Assembly (NCBI RefSeq): GCF_000971235.1
Contig: NZ_BBMB01000005.1
Span: 1 to 64,000, forward strand
Direction: 5' to 3'
Length of the DNA: 64,000 nucleotides
Origin: Demequina subtropica
GTDB taxonomy: Bacteria; Actinomycetota; Actinomycetes; Actinomycetales; Demequinaceae
Positions 56,775 to 64,000 of this stretch are shown here, one piece after another. The notes under the pieces were generated by a model. That model made no database searches. It was not told the DNA's origin and worked only from the letters and a program-made list of their open reading frames with translations. A program made the translations under genes and the position numbers. Within the stretch, counting starts at the first letter, position 1. Every line of letters begins with the position of its first letter.

Positions 56775-57596
56775 CTATGCGGTGACGGCGGCCGGCACGA
56801 GCGACGCGCCGGCCGTGTCGGTCGCGCCGCGCCTGCGGTAGAGACCCATGGCCACGACGACCCACACGCCGGTGATCGCCCATCCCGCCCAGATGTCGAT
56901 CACCCAGTGGTTCGCGGTCAGGATCACCACCACGCCGGTGATGAGCGCGTAGGACACGGCCACGACGCGCAGCCAGAGCCGACGCGTCATGATGCACACC
57001 GCCAGCGCGACCCACAGCGACCACCCCGCGTGCAGCGAGGGGAAGGCCGCGAGCTCGTTCGTGGTGCTCGACAGACCGTCGGCGCCCTGCGGACCCCGAT
57101 CCCAGAAGCCCATCCGGCCTGTCTCCTCGAGCACGTCGACGAAGCCGCGCATGAGCCGCGGCGGGGCCGTGGGCAGCACGATGAACATGACGAGCGCGGT
57201 GAGCGTGGTGCCGGCGAGCGCCACGAACAGCGGCCTGTAGAGCGAACGATGGCGCGTCCACAGCACCACGAGCACCCCGATCGTCGCGACGAAGTGCCAG
57301 GTCGCGTACCAGAGCGCGGTGGCGAAGGCGACCCCGGGCGTATCGACCGCCCAGCGGTTCCACGACTGCTCGATGTCGATGCCGAGCCACTGCTCGAAAC
57401 GATGGATGTCGGTCGCCGTGGAGGTGGCCACCCCGAAGTCGCCCTGGGCGGCGAGCCGCGCGAGCGAGTAGACGCCGTAGAGCATCAGCACGAAGACGAT
57501 CTCTCGGGCCGCGCCTGAACCCAGCCACGACCTCCACGAGGGCCATTGCCTCACCACGTCGGGCGAAGCGGGGCCTTCGCGAACAGAATCGATCAC
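56775..57596 (-). CDS. PAP2-superfamily phosphatase-like membrane protein
   Basis: This 273-residue protein has about six membrane helices. The PAP2 motifs are ELAAFPSLHAGWSLWVALA (C2, with conserved Ser-Leu-His) and LTANHWVIDIWAGWAI (C3, His and Asp). The N-terminal C1 Lys/Arg region is weaker (TAPPRLMRGF). It resembles the inositol phosphorylceramide synthase/Aur1-like branch, so it may transfer or remove a lipid phosphate head group; substrate not determinable. It is convergent with the exonuclease fusion gene (9 bp between stops). Confidence 0.85.
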   Translation of the reverse strand: MIDSVREGPASPDVVRQWPSWRSWLGSGAAREIVFVLMLYGVYSLARLAAQGDFGVATSTATDIHRFEQWLGIDIEQSWNRWAVDTPGVAFATALWYATWHFVATIGVLVVLWTRHRSLYRPLFVALAGTTLTALVMFIVLPTAPPRLMRGFVDVLEETGRMGFWDRGPQGADGLSSTTNELAAFPSLHAGWSLWVALAVCIMTRRLWLRVVAVSYALITGVVVILTANHWVIDIWAGWAITGVWVVVAMGLYRRRGATDTAGASLVPAAVTA

Positions 57597-57668
57597 CGCC
57601 GCAGTCTAAGGGCAGGTGACGCTCAGGCAAACGTCAGGTGACGAGGATGCCACGAACGGGCGATGCGC

Positions 57669-58709
57669 CTAAGCCTGGGTGGCGGCCACCCAGCGGTCGA
57701 GCACGTCGGCGGCGGCCCCCGAGTCCACGGCGCGCGCCGCGTGCTCCAGACCCGCCTCGAAACGCTCGACGAGCGTGCCGCTCGACGTGCCGGCGAGCGT
57801 CGCGTCCGCGACGAGGCCCGACGCCGCGTTGAGCAGCACCGTGTCGCGCACGGCGCCCGGGGCGCCCGCAAGCACGCTGCGCACCACGGCAGCGTTCTCC
57901 TCGGCCTCGCCGCCGCGCAGGTCGTCGATCGTGATGCGCGCGAGCCCGAGGTCGCTCACCGGGTCGAGACGCATCTCGGTCACGCCGCCGCCACGGACCT
58001 CCCAGACGGTCGCCGCGCCCGTCGCCGCGAGCTCGTCGAGACCGTCGTCGCCGTGGAAGACCAGCGCCTCACGGCCCTGCTGCGCGATCACGCCCGCGAG
58101 CACGGGCGAGACGCGCAACGACGACGACCCGATGGCCGTCGCCTGCGGCTGCGCGGGGTTGGTGAGCGGGCCCAGGATGTTGAAGGTGGTCGGGATGCCC
58201 AGCTCCTTGCGGATCGGCATCGCGAAGCGCATGGACGGGTGGAACACCTGCGCGAAGCAGAACGTGATGCCCACCTCGGTCGCCAGCTCCCGCACCCGCT
58301 CGACCGGGAGGTCGAGCCGGACTCCCAGCGCGCCGAGCACATCGGCCGACCCCGACTTCGAGGTGGCGGCGCGGTTGCCGTGCTTCACCACGGTCGGGCC
58401 GGCGCCCGCGATCACGATCGACGCCATCGTGGAGATGTTCACCGTGTGCGCGCCGTCGCCGCCGGTGCCGACGATGTCGACGGTCCGTCCGGGCACCTCG
58501 AACCGCACGGCGTGGGCGAGCATCGCCTGGGCGAGCCCGGCGACCTCGGCGGGCGTCTCGCGCTTGACGCGCAACGCCGCGAGGAACGCCCCCATCGCCA
58601 CGGGCGAGGCGGAGTCGGTGAGGACCGAGTCCATGACCGCCGCGGTCTCCTCCGCGGTGAGGTCCTCATGCTCGACGAGGCGCGCGAGCAGGTCCTGGAG
58701 CGTCGCCAT
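57669..58709 (-). CDS. trpD: Anthranilate phosphoribosyltransferase
   Basis: TrpD joins anthranilate and PRPP in tryptophan synthesis. The 346-residue protein has the PRPP loop VDIVGTGGDGAHTVNIST near residue 78, VVKHGNRAATSKSGSADVL near 107, FNILGPLTNPA near 175 and the HGDDGLDEL metal site near 220. No other trp gene lies nearby. It starts at ATG 58709, 11 bp after the stop of the response-regulator-like gene, so they are probably co-transcribed. The same neighbour order is found in other actinobacteria. Confidence 0.95.
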   Translation of the reverse strand: MATLQDLLARLVEHEDLTAEETAAVMDSVLTDSASPVAMGAFLAALRVKRETPAEVAGLAQAMLAHAVRFEVPGRTVDIVGTGGDGAHTVNISTMASIVIAGAGPTVVKHGNRAATSKSGSADVLGALGVRLDLPVERVRELATEVGITFCFAQVFHPSMRFAMPIRKELGIPTTFNILGPLTNPAQPQATAIGSSSLRVSPVLAGVIAQQGREALVFHGDDGLDELAATGAATVWEVRGGGVTEMRLDPVSDLGLARITIDDLRGGEAEENAAVVRSVLAGAPGAVRDTVLLNAASGLVADATLAGTSSGTLVERFEAGLEHAARAVDSGAAADVLDRWVAATQA

Positions 58710-58720
58710 CGTCGCGGGCC

Positions 58721-59143
58721 TCAGGCGCTCGCGGGCGCGAAGAACGAGTCGACCGCGTCGCGCAGGACGAACGGGTCGAGCGGGTGGGACACGGCGGCGT
58801 CGGCCTCGGACCAGGTCGCGAGCCACGCGTCGCCGGGCCGGCCGACGAGCAGCAGGATCGGCGGGCACACGTAGAGCTCGTTCTTCATCTGGCGCGCGAC
58901 GGCCATGCCTCCGACCTTCGCGGTCTCGCCGTCGAGGATCACCAGATCGAAGGACCCGGAGTCGAGCTGCTCCGTCACCGCCGCGTGCGTCGCGGTCTCG
59001 GTCCACTCGATCGGCTGACCGTGGGTGGTCGGGCCGACCGCGAAGCGCACCTTCTCGCGTACGTTGCGATCGTCGCTGTACAGAAGGATGCGTGCCTTGC
59101 GGACGGTGACGTCCCCGGACTCGTGCTTGACCACGTCGCTCAT
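58721..59143 (-). CDS. Atypical response-regulator receiver protein
   Basis: This 140-residue single-domain receiver starts RILLYSDDRNVREKVRFAVG, with the acidic pair Asp24-Asp25. The phospho-acceptor candidate is Asp71 in FDLVILDGETAKVGGMAVA. The usual switch Thr/Ser is replaced (ILLLVGRPGD) and the invariant Lys is His (VSHPLDPFVL), so normal phosphorylation is doubtful. It has no output domain and no histidine kinase nearby. It sits between trpD and the cytochrome oxidase genes, divergent from ctaE. Its role is unknown; it may act through protein contacts. Confidence 0.8.
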   Translation of the reverse strand: MSDVVKHESGDVTVRKARILLYSDDRNVREKVRFAVGPTTHGQPIEWTETATHAAVTEQLDSGSFDLVILDGETAKVGGMAVARQMKNELYVCPPILLLVGRPGDAWLATWSEADAAVSHPLDPFVLRDAVDSFFAPASA

Positions 59144-59270
59144 GGCGCCCATTCTGGCACGCCCGGTGCCTGGTCCATGCCGGTTCTCGCGCCCTGCCCG
59201 GGCATATCGGAACACGTGCGGGAACGTCGCGGCACGCCTGCACGTTGCTTGGTGAGTCCCGGGTGCTCCG

Positions 59271-59276
59271 TACGCT
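59271..59276 (+). promoter_or_regulatory. Putative -10 of ctaE
   Basis: TACGCT lies 16 nt after TTGGTG (about 59249-59254), a plausible sigma70-type pair. The expected start of transcription near 59282 falls between the two candidate ATGs (59280 and 59289), favouring the second. Confidence 0.4.
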
Positions 59277-59288
59277 TTAATGGGACCT

Positions 59289-59918
59289 ATGTCCCACGCC
59301 ACGACTGCGCCGTCGCCCATCCACGCGACCCGGCCCAATCAGGTAGCCGTCGGCACCATCGTGTGGCTGAGCTCCGAGCTGATGTTCTTCGCAGGCCTGT
59401 TCGCGATGTACTTCACGCTCCGGGCTCAGGTACCCGAGGTCTGGGCCGACAAGACCGAGCTGCTGAACATCCCCTTCGCCGCACTCAACACCTCCGTGCT
59501 GGTGCTCTCCTCCTTCACCGCCCAGGCGGGCGTGTGGGCGGCCGAGCGCTACCAGCGCCGCCGCACCGGCAAGCTCTACCAGCTCAAGGGCTGGGGCATG
59601 CACGAGTGGTTCGTGCTGACCTACATCATGGGATCGGTGTTCATCGCCGGCCAGGTGTACGAGTACGCGATGCTCATCTCCGAGGGCCTCACCATCTCGT
59701 CGAGCCCGTACGGCTCCGTCTTCTACCTCACCACCGGCTTCCACGGCCTCCACGTGCTCGGCGGCCTGATCGCCATGCTGTTCGTGCTGGCGCGCTCGTT
59801 CGCGGCGAAGAAGTTCGGGACGCATGAGGCGACCACGGCGATCGTGGTCTCGTACTACTGGCACTTCGTCGACGTGGTGTGGATCGCGCTGTTCGCCGTG
59901 ATCTACATCCTGCAGTAA
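59289..59918 (+). CDS. ctaE: Cytochrome c oxidase subunit III
   Basis: This 209-residue membrane subunit of the aa3-type oxidase has five hydrophobic helices. [31 protein letters not shown] opens helix 1 (read in parts), then [21 protein letters not shown]. Further runs are [35 protein letters not shown] and [22 protein letters not shown], as in subunit III. Subunits I, II and IV are outside the window. The order ctaE-qcrC-qcrA-qcrB is the actinobacterial standard, reflecting the bc1-aa3 supercomplex. I take ATG 59289; ATG 59280 would add three residues. Confidence 0.94.
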   Translation: MSHATTAPSPIHATRPNQVAVGTIVWLSSELMFFAGLFAMYFTLRAQVPEVWADKTELLNIPFAALNTSVLVLSSFTAQAGVWAAERYQRRRTGKLYQLKGWGMHEWFVLTYIMGSVFIAGQVYEYAMLISEGLTISSSPYGSVFYLTTGFHGLHVLGGLIAMLFVLARSFAAKKFGTHEATTAIVVSYYWHFVDVVWIALFAVIYILQ

Positions 59919-59929
59919 GGGACCTCACC

Positions 59930-60718
59930 GTGAACGCACTCGCACGTCACCGCTACCACCGCGCGGCCCCGGTCGTCCTCGTCCTGCTGCTGCTCGCCCT
60001 CATCACGGGCATCGCCGCCGCCGTCTCCACCGCATCGTCCGCCGATGCCGCGACCGCGACCACCGCTGAGGACGCGGCCGAGGGCCAGAAGCTCTTCGCC
60101 GCCAACTGCGCCTCGTGCCACGGCCTCGACGCCACGGGCACCGACGGCGTCGCGCCGTCGCTCGTCGGCGTGGGCGCCGCGGCCGTCGACTTCCAGGTCG
60201 GCACCGGCCGCATGCCCATGCAGTCCTCGGGCCCGCAGGCCATCGCCAAGCGCGCGCAGTTCTCCGAGGAGGAGATCTCGCAGCTCGCCGCGTACGTCGC
60301 CTCGCTGGGCGCCGGCCCCGCCATCCCCACCGCCGAGCAGGTCGACCCCGAGCTGGGCGACGCGGCCAACGGCATGGAGCTCTTCCGCACCAACTGCGCC
60401 ATGTGCCACGGCTCGGTCGGCGGCGGCGGCGCCCTCACGCAGGGCAAGTACGCGCCGAACCTCTGGGAGACCACTCCCACGCACATCTACGAGGCGATGC
60501 TCACCGGCCCGCAGTCCATGCCGGTGTTCAACGACGCCAACATCACGCCCGAGGGCAAGCGCGACATCATCGCCTACCTCAAGGCTCAGGACGAGGGCTC
60601 GCCGGGCGGTCTCCGCCTCGGCACCATCGGCCCCGTCGCCGAGGGCATGTGGGGGTGGCTCGTCGCCCTCGGACTCATCATCGCCAGCACCGTGTGGATC
60701 GGAGCCCGTTCTTCATGA
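59930..60718 (+). CDS. qcrC: Diheme cytochrome c subunit of the bc1 complex
   Basis: This 262-residue subunit QcrC carries two c-type hemes. It starts at GTG 59930, 11 bp after ctaE. An N-terminal membrane helix (VVLVLLLLALITGIAAAVS) is followed by the first heme site CASCHGLDATG near residue 60 and the second CAMCHGSVGGGG near 157. A C-terminal anchor follows (GMWGWLVALGLIIASTVWIG). The two CxxCH sites replace the separate cytochrome c in actinobacteria and pass electrons to the aa3 oxidase. Its stop overlaps the qcrA ATG. Confidence 0.95.
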   Translation: MNALARHRYHRAAPVVLVLLLLALITGIAAAVSTASSADAATATTAEDAAEGQKLFAANCASCHGLDATGTDGVAPSLVGVGAAAVDFQVGTGRMPMQSSGPQAIAKRAQFSEEEISQLAAYVASLGAGPAIPTAEQVDPELGDAANGMELFRTNCAMCHGSVGGGGALTQGKYAPNLWETTPTHIYEAMLTGPQSMPVFNDANITPEGKRDIIAYLKAQDEGSPGGLRLGTIGPVAEGMWGWLVALGLIIASTVWIGARSS

Positions 60719-61794
60719 GCACCACTGAGAACCCGACCTCGCACGAGTCGGAGCACACCACCCCCGAGTCCTTCGAGGACCCGGGCCTCCCCTATCACCG
60801 TCCCCGCCGCGCGGACGTCGACCCGAAGGCCGAGAAGAAGGCCGAGCGTCAGGTCGCCGCGCTGTTCGCGGTCTCCATCGTGGGCACGATCGTCGCGATC
60901 GGCTCCTACATGGCCCTCGACATGACGGACGAGATCGACTCGATCCGGTTCGTCAACATGATGATCGGCCTCGGCATCTTCCTCGCCATGATCGGCATCG
61001 GCTTCGGCGCGATCCACTGGGCGAAGACGCTGATGCGCGACCACGAGATGGTCGAGGAGCGCCACGCGCTCCGCTCCTCCGAGGAGTCCCGCGCCGGCGC
61101 GATCCAGAATCTCAAGGACGGCGTCGAGGACTCCGGCATCTCCGGTGTCAAGCGTCGCCCCGTCCTCGTGGGCACGGGCCTGTCCGCCCTCCTGCTCGCG
61201 CCGCTCGCGGTCCTGTGGCCGCAGATCGGCAACATGGGCGCCGACTGGAACACGTCGAACTTCGGCCACACGATGTGGCGCAAGGGCATGCGTCTGACGC
61301 GCGACCCCGACGGCACGCCCATCAAGGCGTCCGACGTCACCATCGGCTCGGCGTTCCACGTGATCCCCGAGGGGCTCAACGAGCTCGAGCACCACAAGAT
61401 CGAGGAGAAGGCCAAGGCCGTCGTCCTCCTGCTGCGCCTCGACCCGCGTGACCTCAAGATCCCGGACGACCGCAAGGACTGGTCGTTCGACGGCATCGTC
61501 GCGTACTCCAAGATCTGCACCCACGTCGGCTGCCCCGTGGCGCTGTACGAGCAGCAGACCCACCACCTGCTCTGCCCCTGCCACCAGTCGACCTTCGACG
61601 TCTCCGACGGCGCCAAGGTGGTCTTCGGCCCCGCGAAGCGTCCGCTCCCGCAGCTGCCGATCGCGGTCGACGACGAGGGCTACATCATCGCGCAGAGCGA
61701 CTTCCACGAGCCGATCGGCCCGTCCTACTGGACGCGCCTCAAGGACACGTCAGACGGCATGCACGCCGACGACTCCGAGGGGAGCAGCCACTGA
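60715..61794 (+). CDS. qcrA: Rieske iron-sulfur subunit of the bc1 complex
   Basis: The 359-residue actinobacterial QcrA has three membrane helices (ALFAVSIVGTIVAIGSYMAL, FVNMMIGLGIFLAMIGIGFGAI and PVLVGTGLSALLLAPLAVLW). The C-terminal Rieske domain has 2Fe-2S ligands in ICTHVGCPV near residue 265 and CPCHQSTFD near 285, so both Cys-His pairs are present. The long polar N-terminus is normal for the phylum. It overlaps qcrC by ATGA and qcrB by one base of its TGA stop, so the three are tightly coupled. Confidence 0.96.
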   Translation: MSTTENPTSHESEHTTPESFEDPGLPYHRPRRADVDPKAEKKAERQVAALFAVSIVGTIVAIGSYMALDMTDEIDSIRFVNMMIGLGIFLAMIGIGFGAIHWAKTLMRDHEMVEERHALRSSEESRAGAIQNLKDGVEDSGISGVKRRPVLVGTGLSALLLAPLAVLWPQIGNMGADWNTSNFGHTMWRKGMRLTRDPDGTPIKASDVTIGSAFHVIPEGLNELEHHKIEEKAKAVVLLLRLDPRDLKIPDDRKDWSFDGIVAYSKICTHVGCPVALYEQQTHHLLCPCHQSTFDVSDGAKVVFGPAKRPLPQLPIAVDDEGYIIAQSDFHEPIGPSYWTRLKDTSDGMHADDSEGSSH

Positions 61795-63416
61795 TGGGCG
61801 CTCGCGTCAACACCGCCGCCGCCGGCACCGCGAACTGGGTCGACGAGCGCACCTCCATCGGTGGCTTCGTCAAGTTCTTCGCCCGCAAGCTCTTCCCGGA
61901 CCACTGGTCGTTCATGCTGGGCGAGATCGCCCTGTACTCGTTCGTGGTCCTGCTGCTCTCGGGCGTGTTCCTCACGGCGTTCTTCGTGCCGTCGATGACC
62001 ATCGTCGAGTACGACGGCCCGCTCGCGACCATGCAGGGCGTGGAGATGTCCGAGGCCTTCGCCTCGACGCTGCACATGTCCTTCGAGGTCCCCGGCGGCC
62101 TCCTCATGCGCCAGATCCACCACTGGTCGGCGCTGCTGTTCACCGCGGCGATCGTCACGCACATGGCGCGCGTGTTCTTCACCGGCGCGTTCCGCAAGCC
62201 GCGCGAGCTCAACTGGCTCGTCGGCTTCACGCTGATGATCCTGTCGCTCGCGGCGGGCTTCTCGGGCTACTCGCTCCCGGACGACGTCCTCTCCGGCAAC
62301 GGCCTGCGCATCATCGAGGGCGTCACCCGGTCGATCCCGATCGTCGGCGAGTACATCTCGTACTGGATCTTCGGCGGCGAGTTCCCGGGTGAGATCCTCA
62401 TCCCCCGCCTCTTCACCATGCACGTCCTGCTGGTGCCGGGCCTCATCCTCGTGCTCGTCGCGCTGCACCTGTTCCTGGTGTTCCTGCACAAGCACACGCA
62501 GTACCCTGGCGGCGGCCGCAAGGACACCAACGTCGTGGGCCTCCCCCTCTTCCCGGTGTACACCGCGAAGGCCGGCGGCTTCTTCTTCGTGGTGTTCGGC
62601 ATCATCGCGCTCGTCGCGGCCATCTTCACCATCAACCCGGTGTGGAACTACGGCCCCTACGACCCGTCGCCGGTCTCCGCGGGCACCCAGCCCGACTGGT
62701 ACATCCTGTTCGTCGACGGCGCCCTGCGCCTCATGCCGGGCTGGCTGTTCGACATCATCCCGATGGAGTGGGAGTTCTGGGGCTACACGCTCTCGCTGAA
62801 CATCCTCATCCCGGCGCTGATCCTGCCCGGCCTGTTCTTCGGCTTCCTGGCGCTGTACCCCTGGATCGAGGCGTGGGCCACCGGCGACCGCGGCGAGAAG
62901 CACGTGCTCGACCGTCCGCGCAACGCCCCGGTCCGCACCGGCATCGGCGTCGCCCTGATCTCGTTCTACGTGATCCTGGTGATGGAGGGCTCGAACGACA
63001 TCATCGCGAACCTGTTCCACCTGTCGCTCAACGACCTCACGTACTTCTTCCGGATCGGCATCTTCGTGATCCCGGCCCTCGCATTCTGGATCACCCGTCG
63101 CCTCGCGATCGGCCTCCAGCGCAAGGACCGCGAGCTGGTGCTGCACGGCAAGGAGACGGGCCGCATCGTCCGTCACGAGCACGGCGAGTACCAGGAGGTC
63201 CACGAGCCGCTCACCGATCAGGAGCGCTGGATCCTCGTCTCCTACGACGACATCGCACCGCTCGAGATCGAGCCCGAGTACAACGACCGCGGCGTGCGCC
63301 GCAAGGGGTACCGCTGGGACCACTTCAAGCAGCGGCTCTCGCGGATCTACTTCGAGAAGCGCATCTCCCCCGTCACCCCGGAGGAGCTCGCGGAGGCGCA
63401 GCACGCGCACCACTGA
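61794..63416 (+). CDS. qcrB: Cytochrome b subunit of the bc1 complex
   Basis: This 540-residue QcrB carries hemes bL and bH and the quinol sites. Helix ligands lie in STLHMSFEVPGGLLMRQIHHWSALLFTAAIVTHMARVF (His pairs; read in parts) and in TMHVLLVPGLILVLVALHLFLVFLHKHTQ. The PEWY-like Qo site reads PDWYILF. A C-terminal cytoplasmic extension of about 130 residues is typical of actinobacteria. It starts at ATG 61794, sharing its A with the qcrA stop. It ends at the hairpin 63427-63462. QcrB is the binding site of telacebec-type inhibitors in mycobacteria. Confidence 0.97.
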   Translation: MGARVNTAAAGTANWVDERTSIGGFVKFFARKLFPDHWSFMLGEIALYSFVVLLLSGVFLTAFFVPSMTIVEYDGPLATMQGVEMSEAFASTLHMSFEVPGGLLMRQIHHWSALLFTAAIVTHMARVFFTGAFRKPRELNWLVGFTLMILSLAAGFSGYSLPDDVLSGNGLRIIEGVTRSIPIVGEYISYWIFGGEFPGEILIPRLFTMHVLLVPGLILVLVALHLFLVFLHKHTQYPGGGRKDTNVVGLPLFPVYTAKAGGFFFVVFGIIALVAAIFTINPVWNYGPYDPSPVSAGTQPDWYILFVDGALRLMPGWLFDIIPMEWEFWGYTLSLNILIPALILPGLFFGFLALYPWIEAWATGDRGEKHVLDRPRNAPVRTGIGVALISFYVILVMEGSNDIIANLFHLSLNDLTYFFRIGIFVIPALAFWITRRLAIGLQRKDRELVLHGKETGRIVRHEHGEYQEVHEPLTDQERWILVSYDDIAPLEIEPEYNDRGVRRKGYRWDHFKQRLSRIYFEKRISPVTPEELAEAQHAHH

Positions 63417-63426
63417 GGCATCCGAT

Positions 63427-63462
63427 CGAAGGGGCGTCCGGCATCTGCCGGGCGCCCCTTCG
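63427..63462 (+). terminator. Terminator hairpin after qcrB
   Basis: CGAAGGGGCG (63427-63436) pairs with CGCCCCTTCG (63453-63462), with inner CCGGC/GCCGG pairing around a short loop, 10 bp after the stop codon. Confidence 0.85.
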
Positions 63463-63851
63463 GCGTTCTCCGGGGACGATGCGCGGCTCGCAGTCCACCC
63501 CACCGTCGCACGCCGGGCTCCTGGAATGGGGCGCTCAGCGTCGCTCTGGAGTGATCGCTGCGCGCCTTGGGGCATCCACGTTCGTCGCCGTCGGGCGAGC
63601 GACCACCGATGCCCCATGGCGGACCGCGCACGTCAGGAAGCGACGGTGGACGCCCCATCTCCCCGAGGGCGCGGGGTGGGCGCGCGGGCGGCAGGTGCGG
63701 ACGCGGGCTGCACCTGGAATGCCCTGGCACCCGCTCCGGTTGGAGTGGATGTCCCATCACGCTCCGGCCCCGGTCACCGCTAGGCTCGGAACGTTCCCGG
63801 AAACCCGGCCGCGTCGCCCACCTGGCAGCGCGGCCCGACCATGGAGGAAGA
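63463..63851 (+). other. 389-bp noncoding region upstream of the superoxide dismutase gene
   Basis: No frame here has family likeness. It contains a GGACGATGCG word at 63474-63483 (just after the hairpin) and a cluster of short repeats at about 63525-63760. An AGGCTCGGAACG stretch and a good GGAGGAAG ribosome-binding site (about 63843-63850) precede the dismutase ATG. I could not fix the promoter. Confidence 0.6.
63525..63760. repeat. Cluster of dispersed GATGGGGCATCCAC-like repeats
   Basis: Four good copies and two weaker ones of a 13-14 bp word occur in both orientations: TTGGGGCATCCAC (+, 63567-63579), GATGCCCCATGG (-, 63608-63619), GTGGACGCCCCATC (-, 63646-63659) and GTGGATGTCCCATCAC (-, 63745-63760). 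ATGGGGCG (+, 63526-63533) and GGAATGCCC (-, about 63717-63725) are partial. This looks like an array of binding sites for one protein. No copies occur in the neighbouring genes. Confidence 0.55.
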
Positions 63852-64000
63852 ATGGCCGACTACACGCTGCCGGACCTCAGCTACGACTACGGCGCCCTCG
63901 ACCCGTACATCGCGGGCGAGATCATGGAGCTCCACCACAGCAAGCACCACGCGGCGTACGTCGCCGGCGCGAACACGGCGCTCGAGAAGATGGCGGGCGC
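63852..64000 (+). CDS. Fe/Mn superoxide dismutase, N-terminal part (runs off right edge)
   Basis: The first 49 residues, starting at ATG 63852 with GGAGGAAG upstream, read [19 protein letters not shown], then [26 protein letters not shown] in the Fe/Mn family style. The first metal-binding His is in [14 protein letters not shown]. The enzyme converts superoxide to hydrogen peroxide and oxygen. Metal type cannot be told from this part. It sits just beyond the respiratory qcr genes, behind a repeat-rich noncoding region that may control it. Confidence 0.93.
   Translation, partial: MADYTLPDLSYDYGALDPYIAGEIMELHHSKHHAAYVAGANTALEKMAG

Noticed and set aside
63526-63783. Possible small protein in the gap before superoxide dismutase
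   Set aside because: The frame has Arg/Ala/Gly-rich random composition, no ribosome-binding site and coincides with the repeat cluster.

Overview
The window is one block of a very GC-rich (roughly 70-73 percent by eye) actinobacterial chromosome. SepH, DUF3000, DUF3159, DUF4193, DUF4192 and DUF5998 proteins, an Rv2175c-type regulator, the qcrCAB-ctaE respiratory cluster, pyrophosphate-dependent phosphofructokinase and type II DAHP synthase all point to Actinomycetota. The gene order resembles Micrococcales such as Cellulomonadaceae or Demequinaceae; the genus cannot be fixed from this sequence alone. I see no rRNA, tRNA, CRISPR array, prophage or intact insertion sequence. This is mostly core chromosome with a few accessory insertions.

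Layout. 1-2.7 kb holds a truncated DUF222/HNH-type protein and small or poorly known genes, including an IMPACT/YigZ protein. 2.7-7.2 kb holds zapE, gnd, a DUF3000 protein and an RNase D/HRDC protein. 7.2-11.1 kb holds two tandem paralogous membrane proteins with unusual 11-residue DG repeats and an outer beta-propeller-like domain, set into an otherwise conserved block. 11.3-24.4 kb is that block: dxs, acnA, a TRAM 23S rRNA methyltransferase, an APC-type permease, two TrkA potassium regulators, DUF3159, an OB-fold protein, dut, DUF4193, an inositol monophosphatase and sepH. 24.6-41.7 kb holds a phosphodiesterase-like protein, DUF5998, topoisomerase IV subunits ParC and ParE separated by a ThrE-like exporter and small genes, an AGCS symporter, the principal sigma factor rpoD, DUF4192, a polyprenyl diphosphate synthase and an Rv2175c-type regulator. 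41.8-45.2 kb is a cell-wall pair: a LysM/transglycosylase protein and a PASTA Ser/Thr kinase. 45.3-51.5 kb holds aroG, pfp, plsC, a ROK glucokinase and an acyl-CoA ligase. 51.6-57.6 kb is more accessory: a small VGARF-repeat protein and an FAD oxidase sharing the same upstream element, a sulfotransferase, a small CxxC protein, an exonuclease/GIY-YIG fusion and a PAP2-family protein. 57.7-64 kb holds trpD, an atypical response regulator, ctaE, qcrC, qcrA, qcrB and the start of a superoxide dismutase gene.

Working together. The right end encodes the cytochrome bc1-aa3 supercomplex, followed by oxidative-stress defence. The centre encodes chromosome decatenation (ParC/ParE), division (SepH, ZapE) and basal transcription. 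The cell-wall pair follows a GTCACA direct-repeat array resembling an MtrA operator. Many genes overlap by ATGA or GTGA and are probably translationally coupled. At least eight start codons sit 6-7 nt after a -10-like hexamer, suggesting leaderless mRNAs.

The most striking unexplained signal is a DNA word, GGACGATGCG. I count 34 copies of its 9-mer core GACGATGCG, nearly evenly split between strands. Many sit in variable protein linkers where they bring in otherwise uncommon codons (GAT, GCA), and five lie in intergenic DNA. Other signals worth testing are the DG-repeat paralogs, the duplicated GTGGCACCACAAGTCGGG element and a cluster of GATGGGGCATCCAC-like repeats in front of the superoxide dismutase gene.
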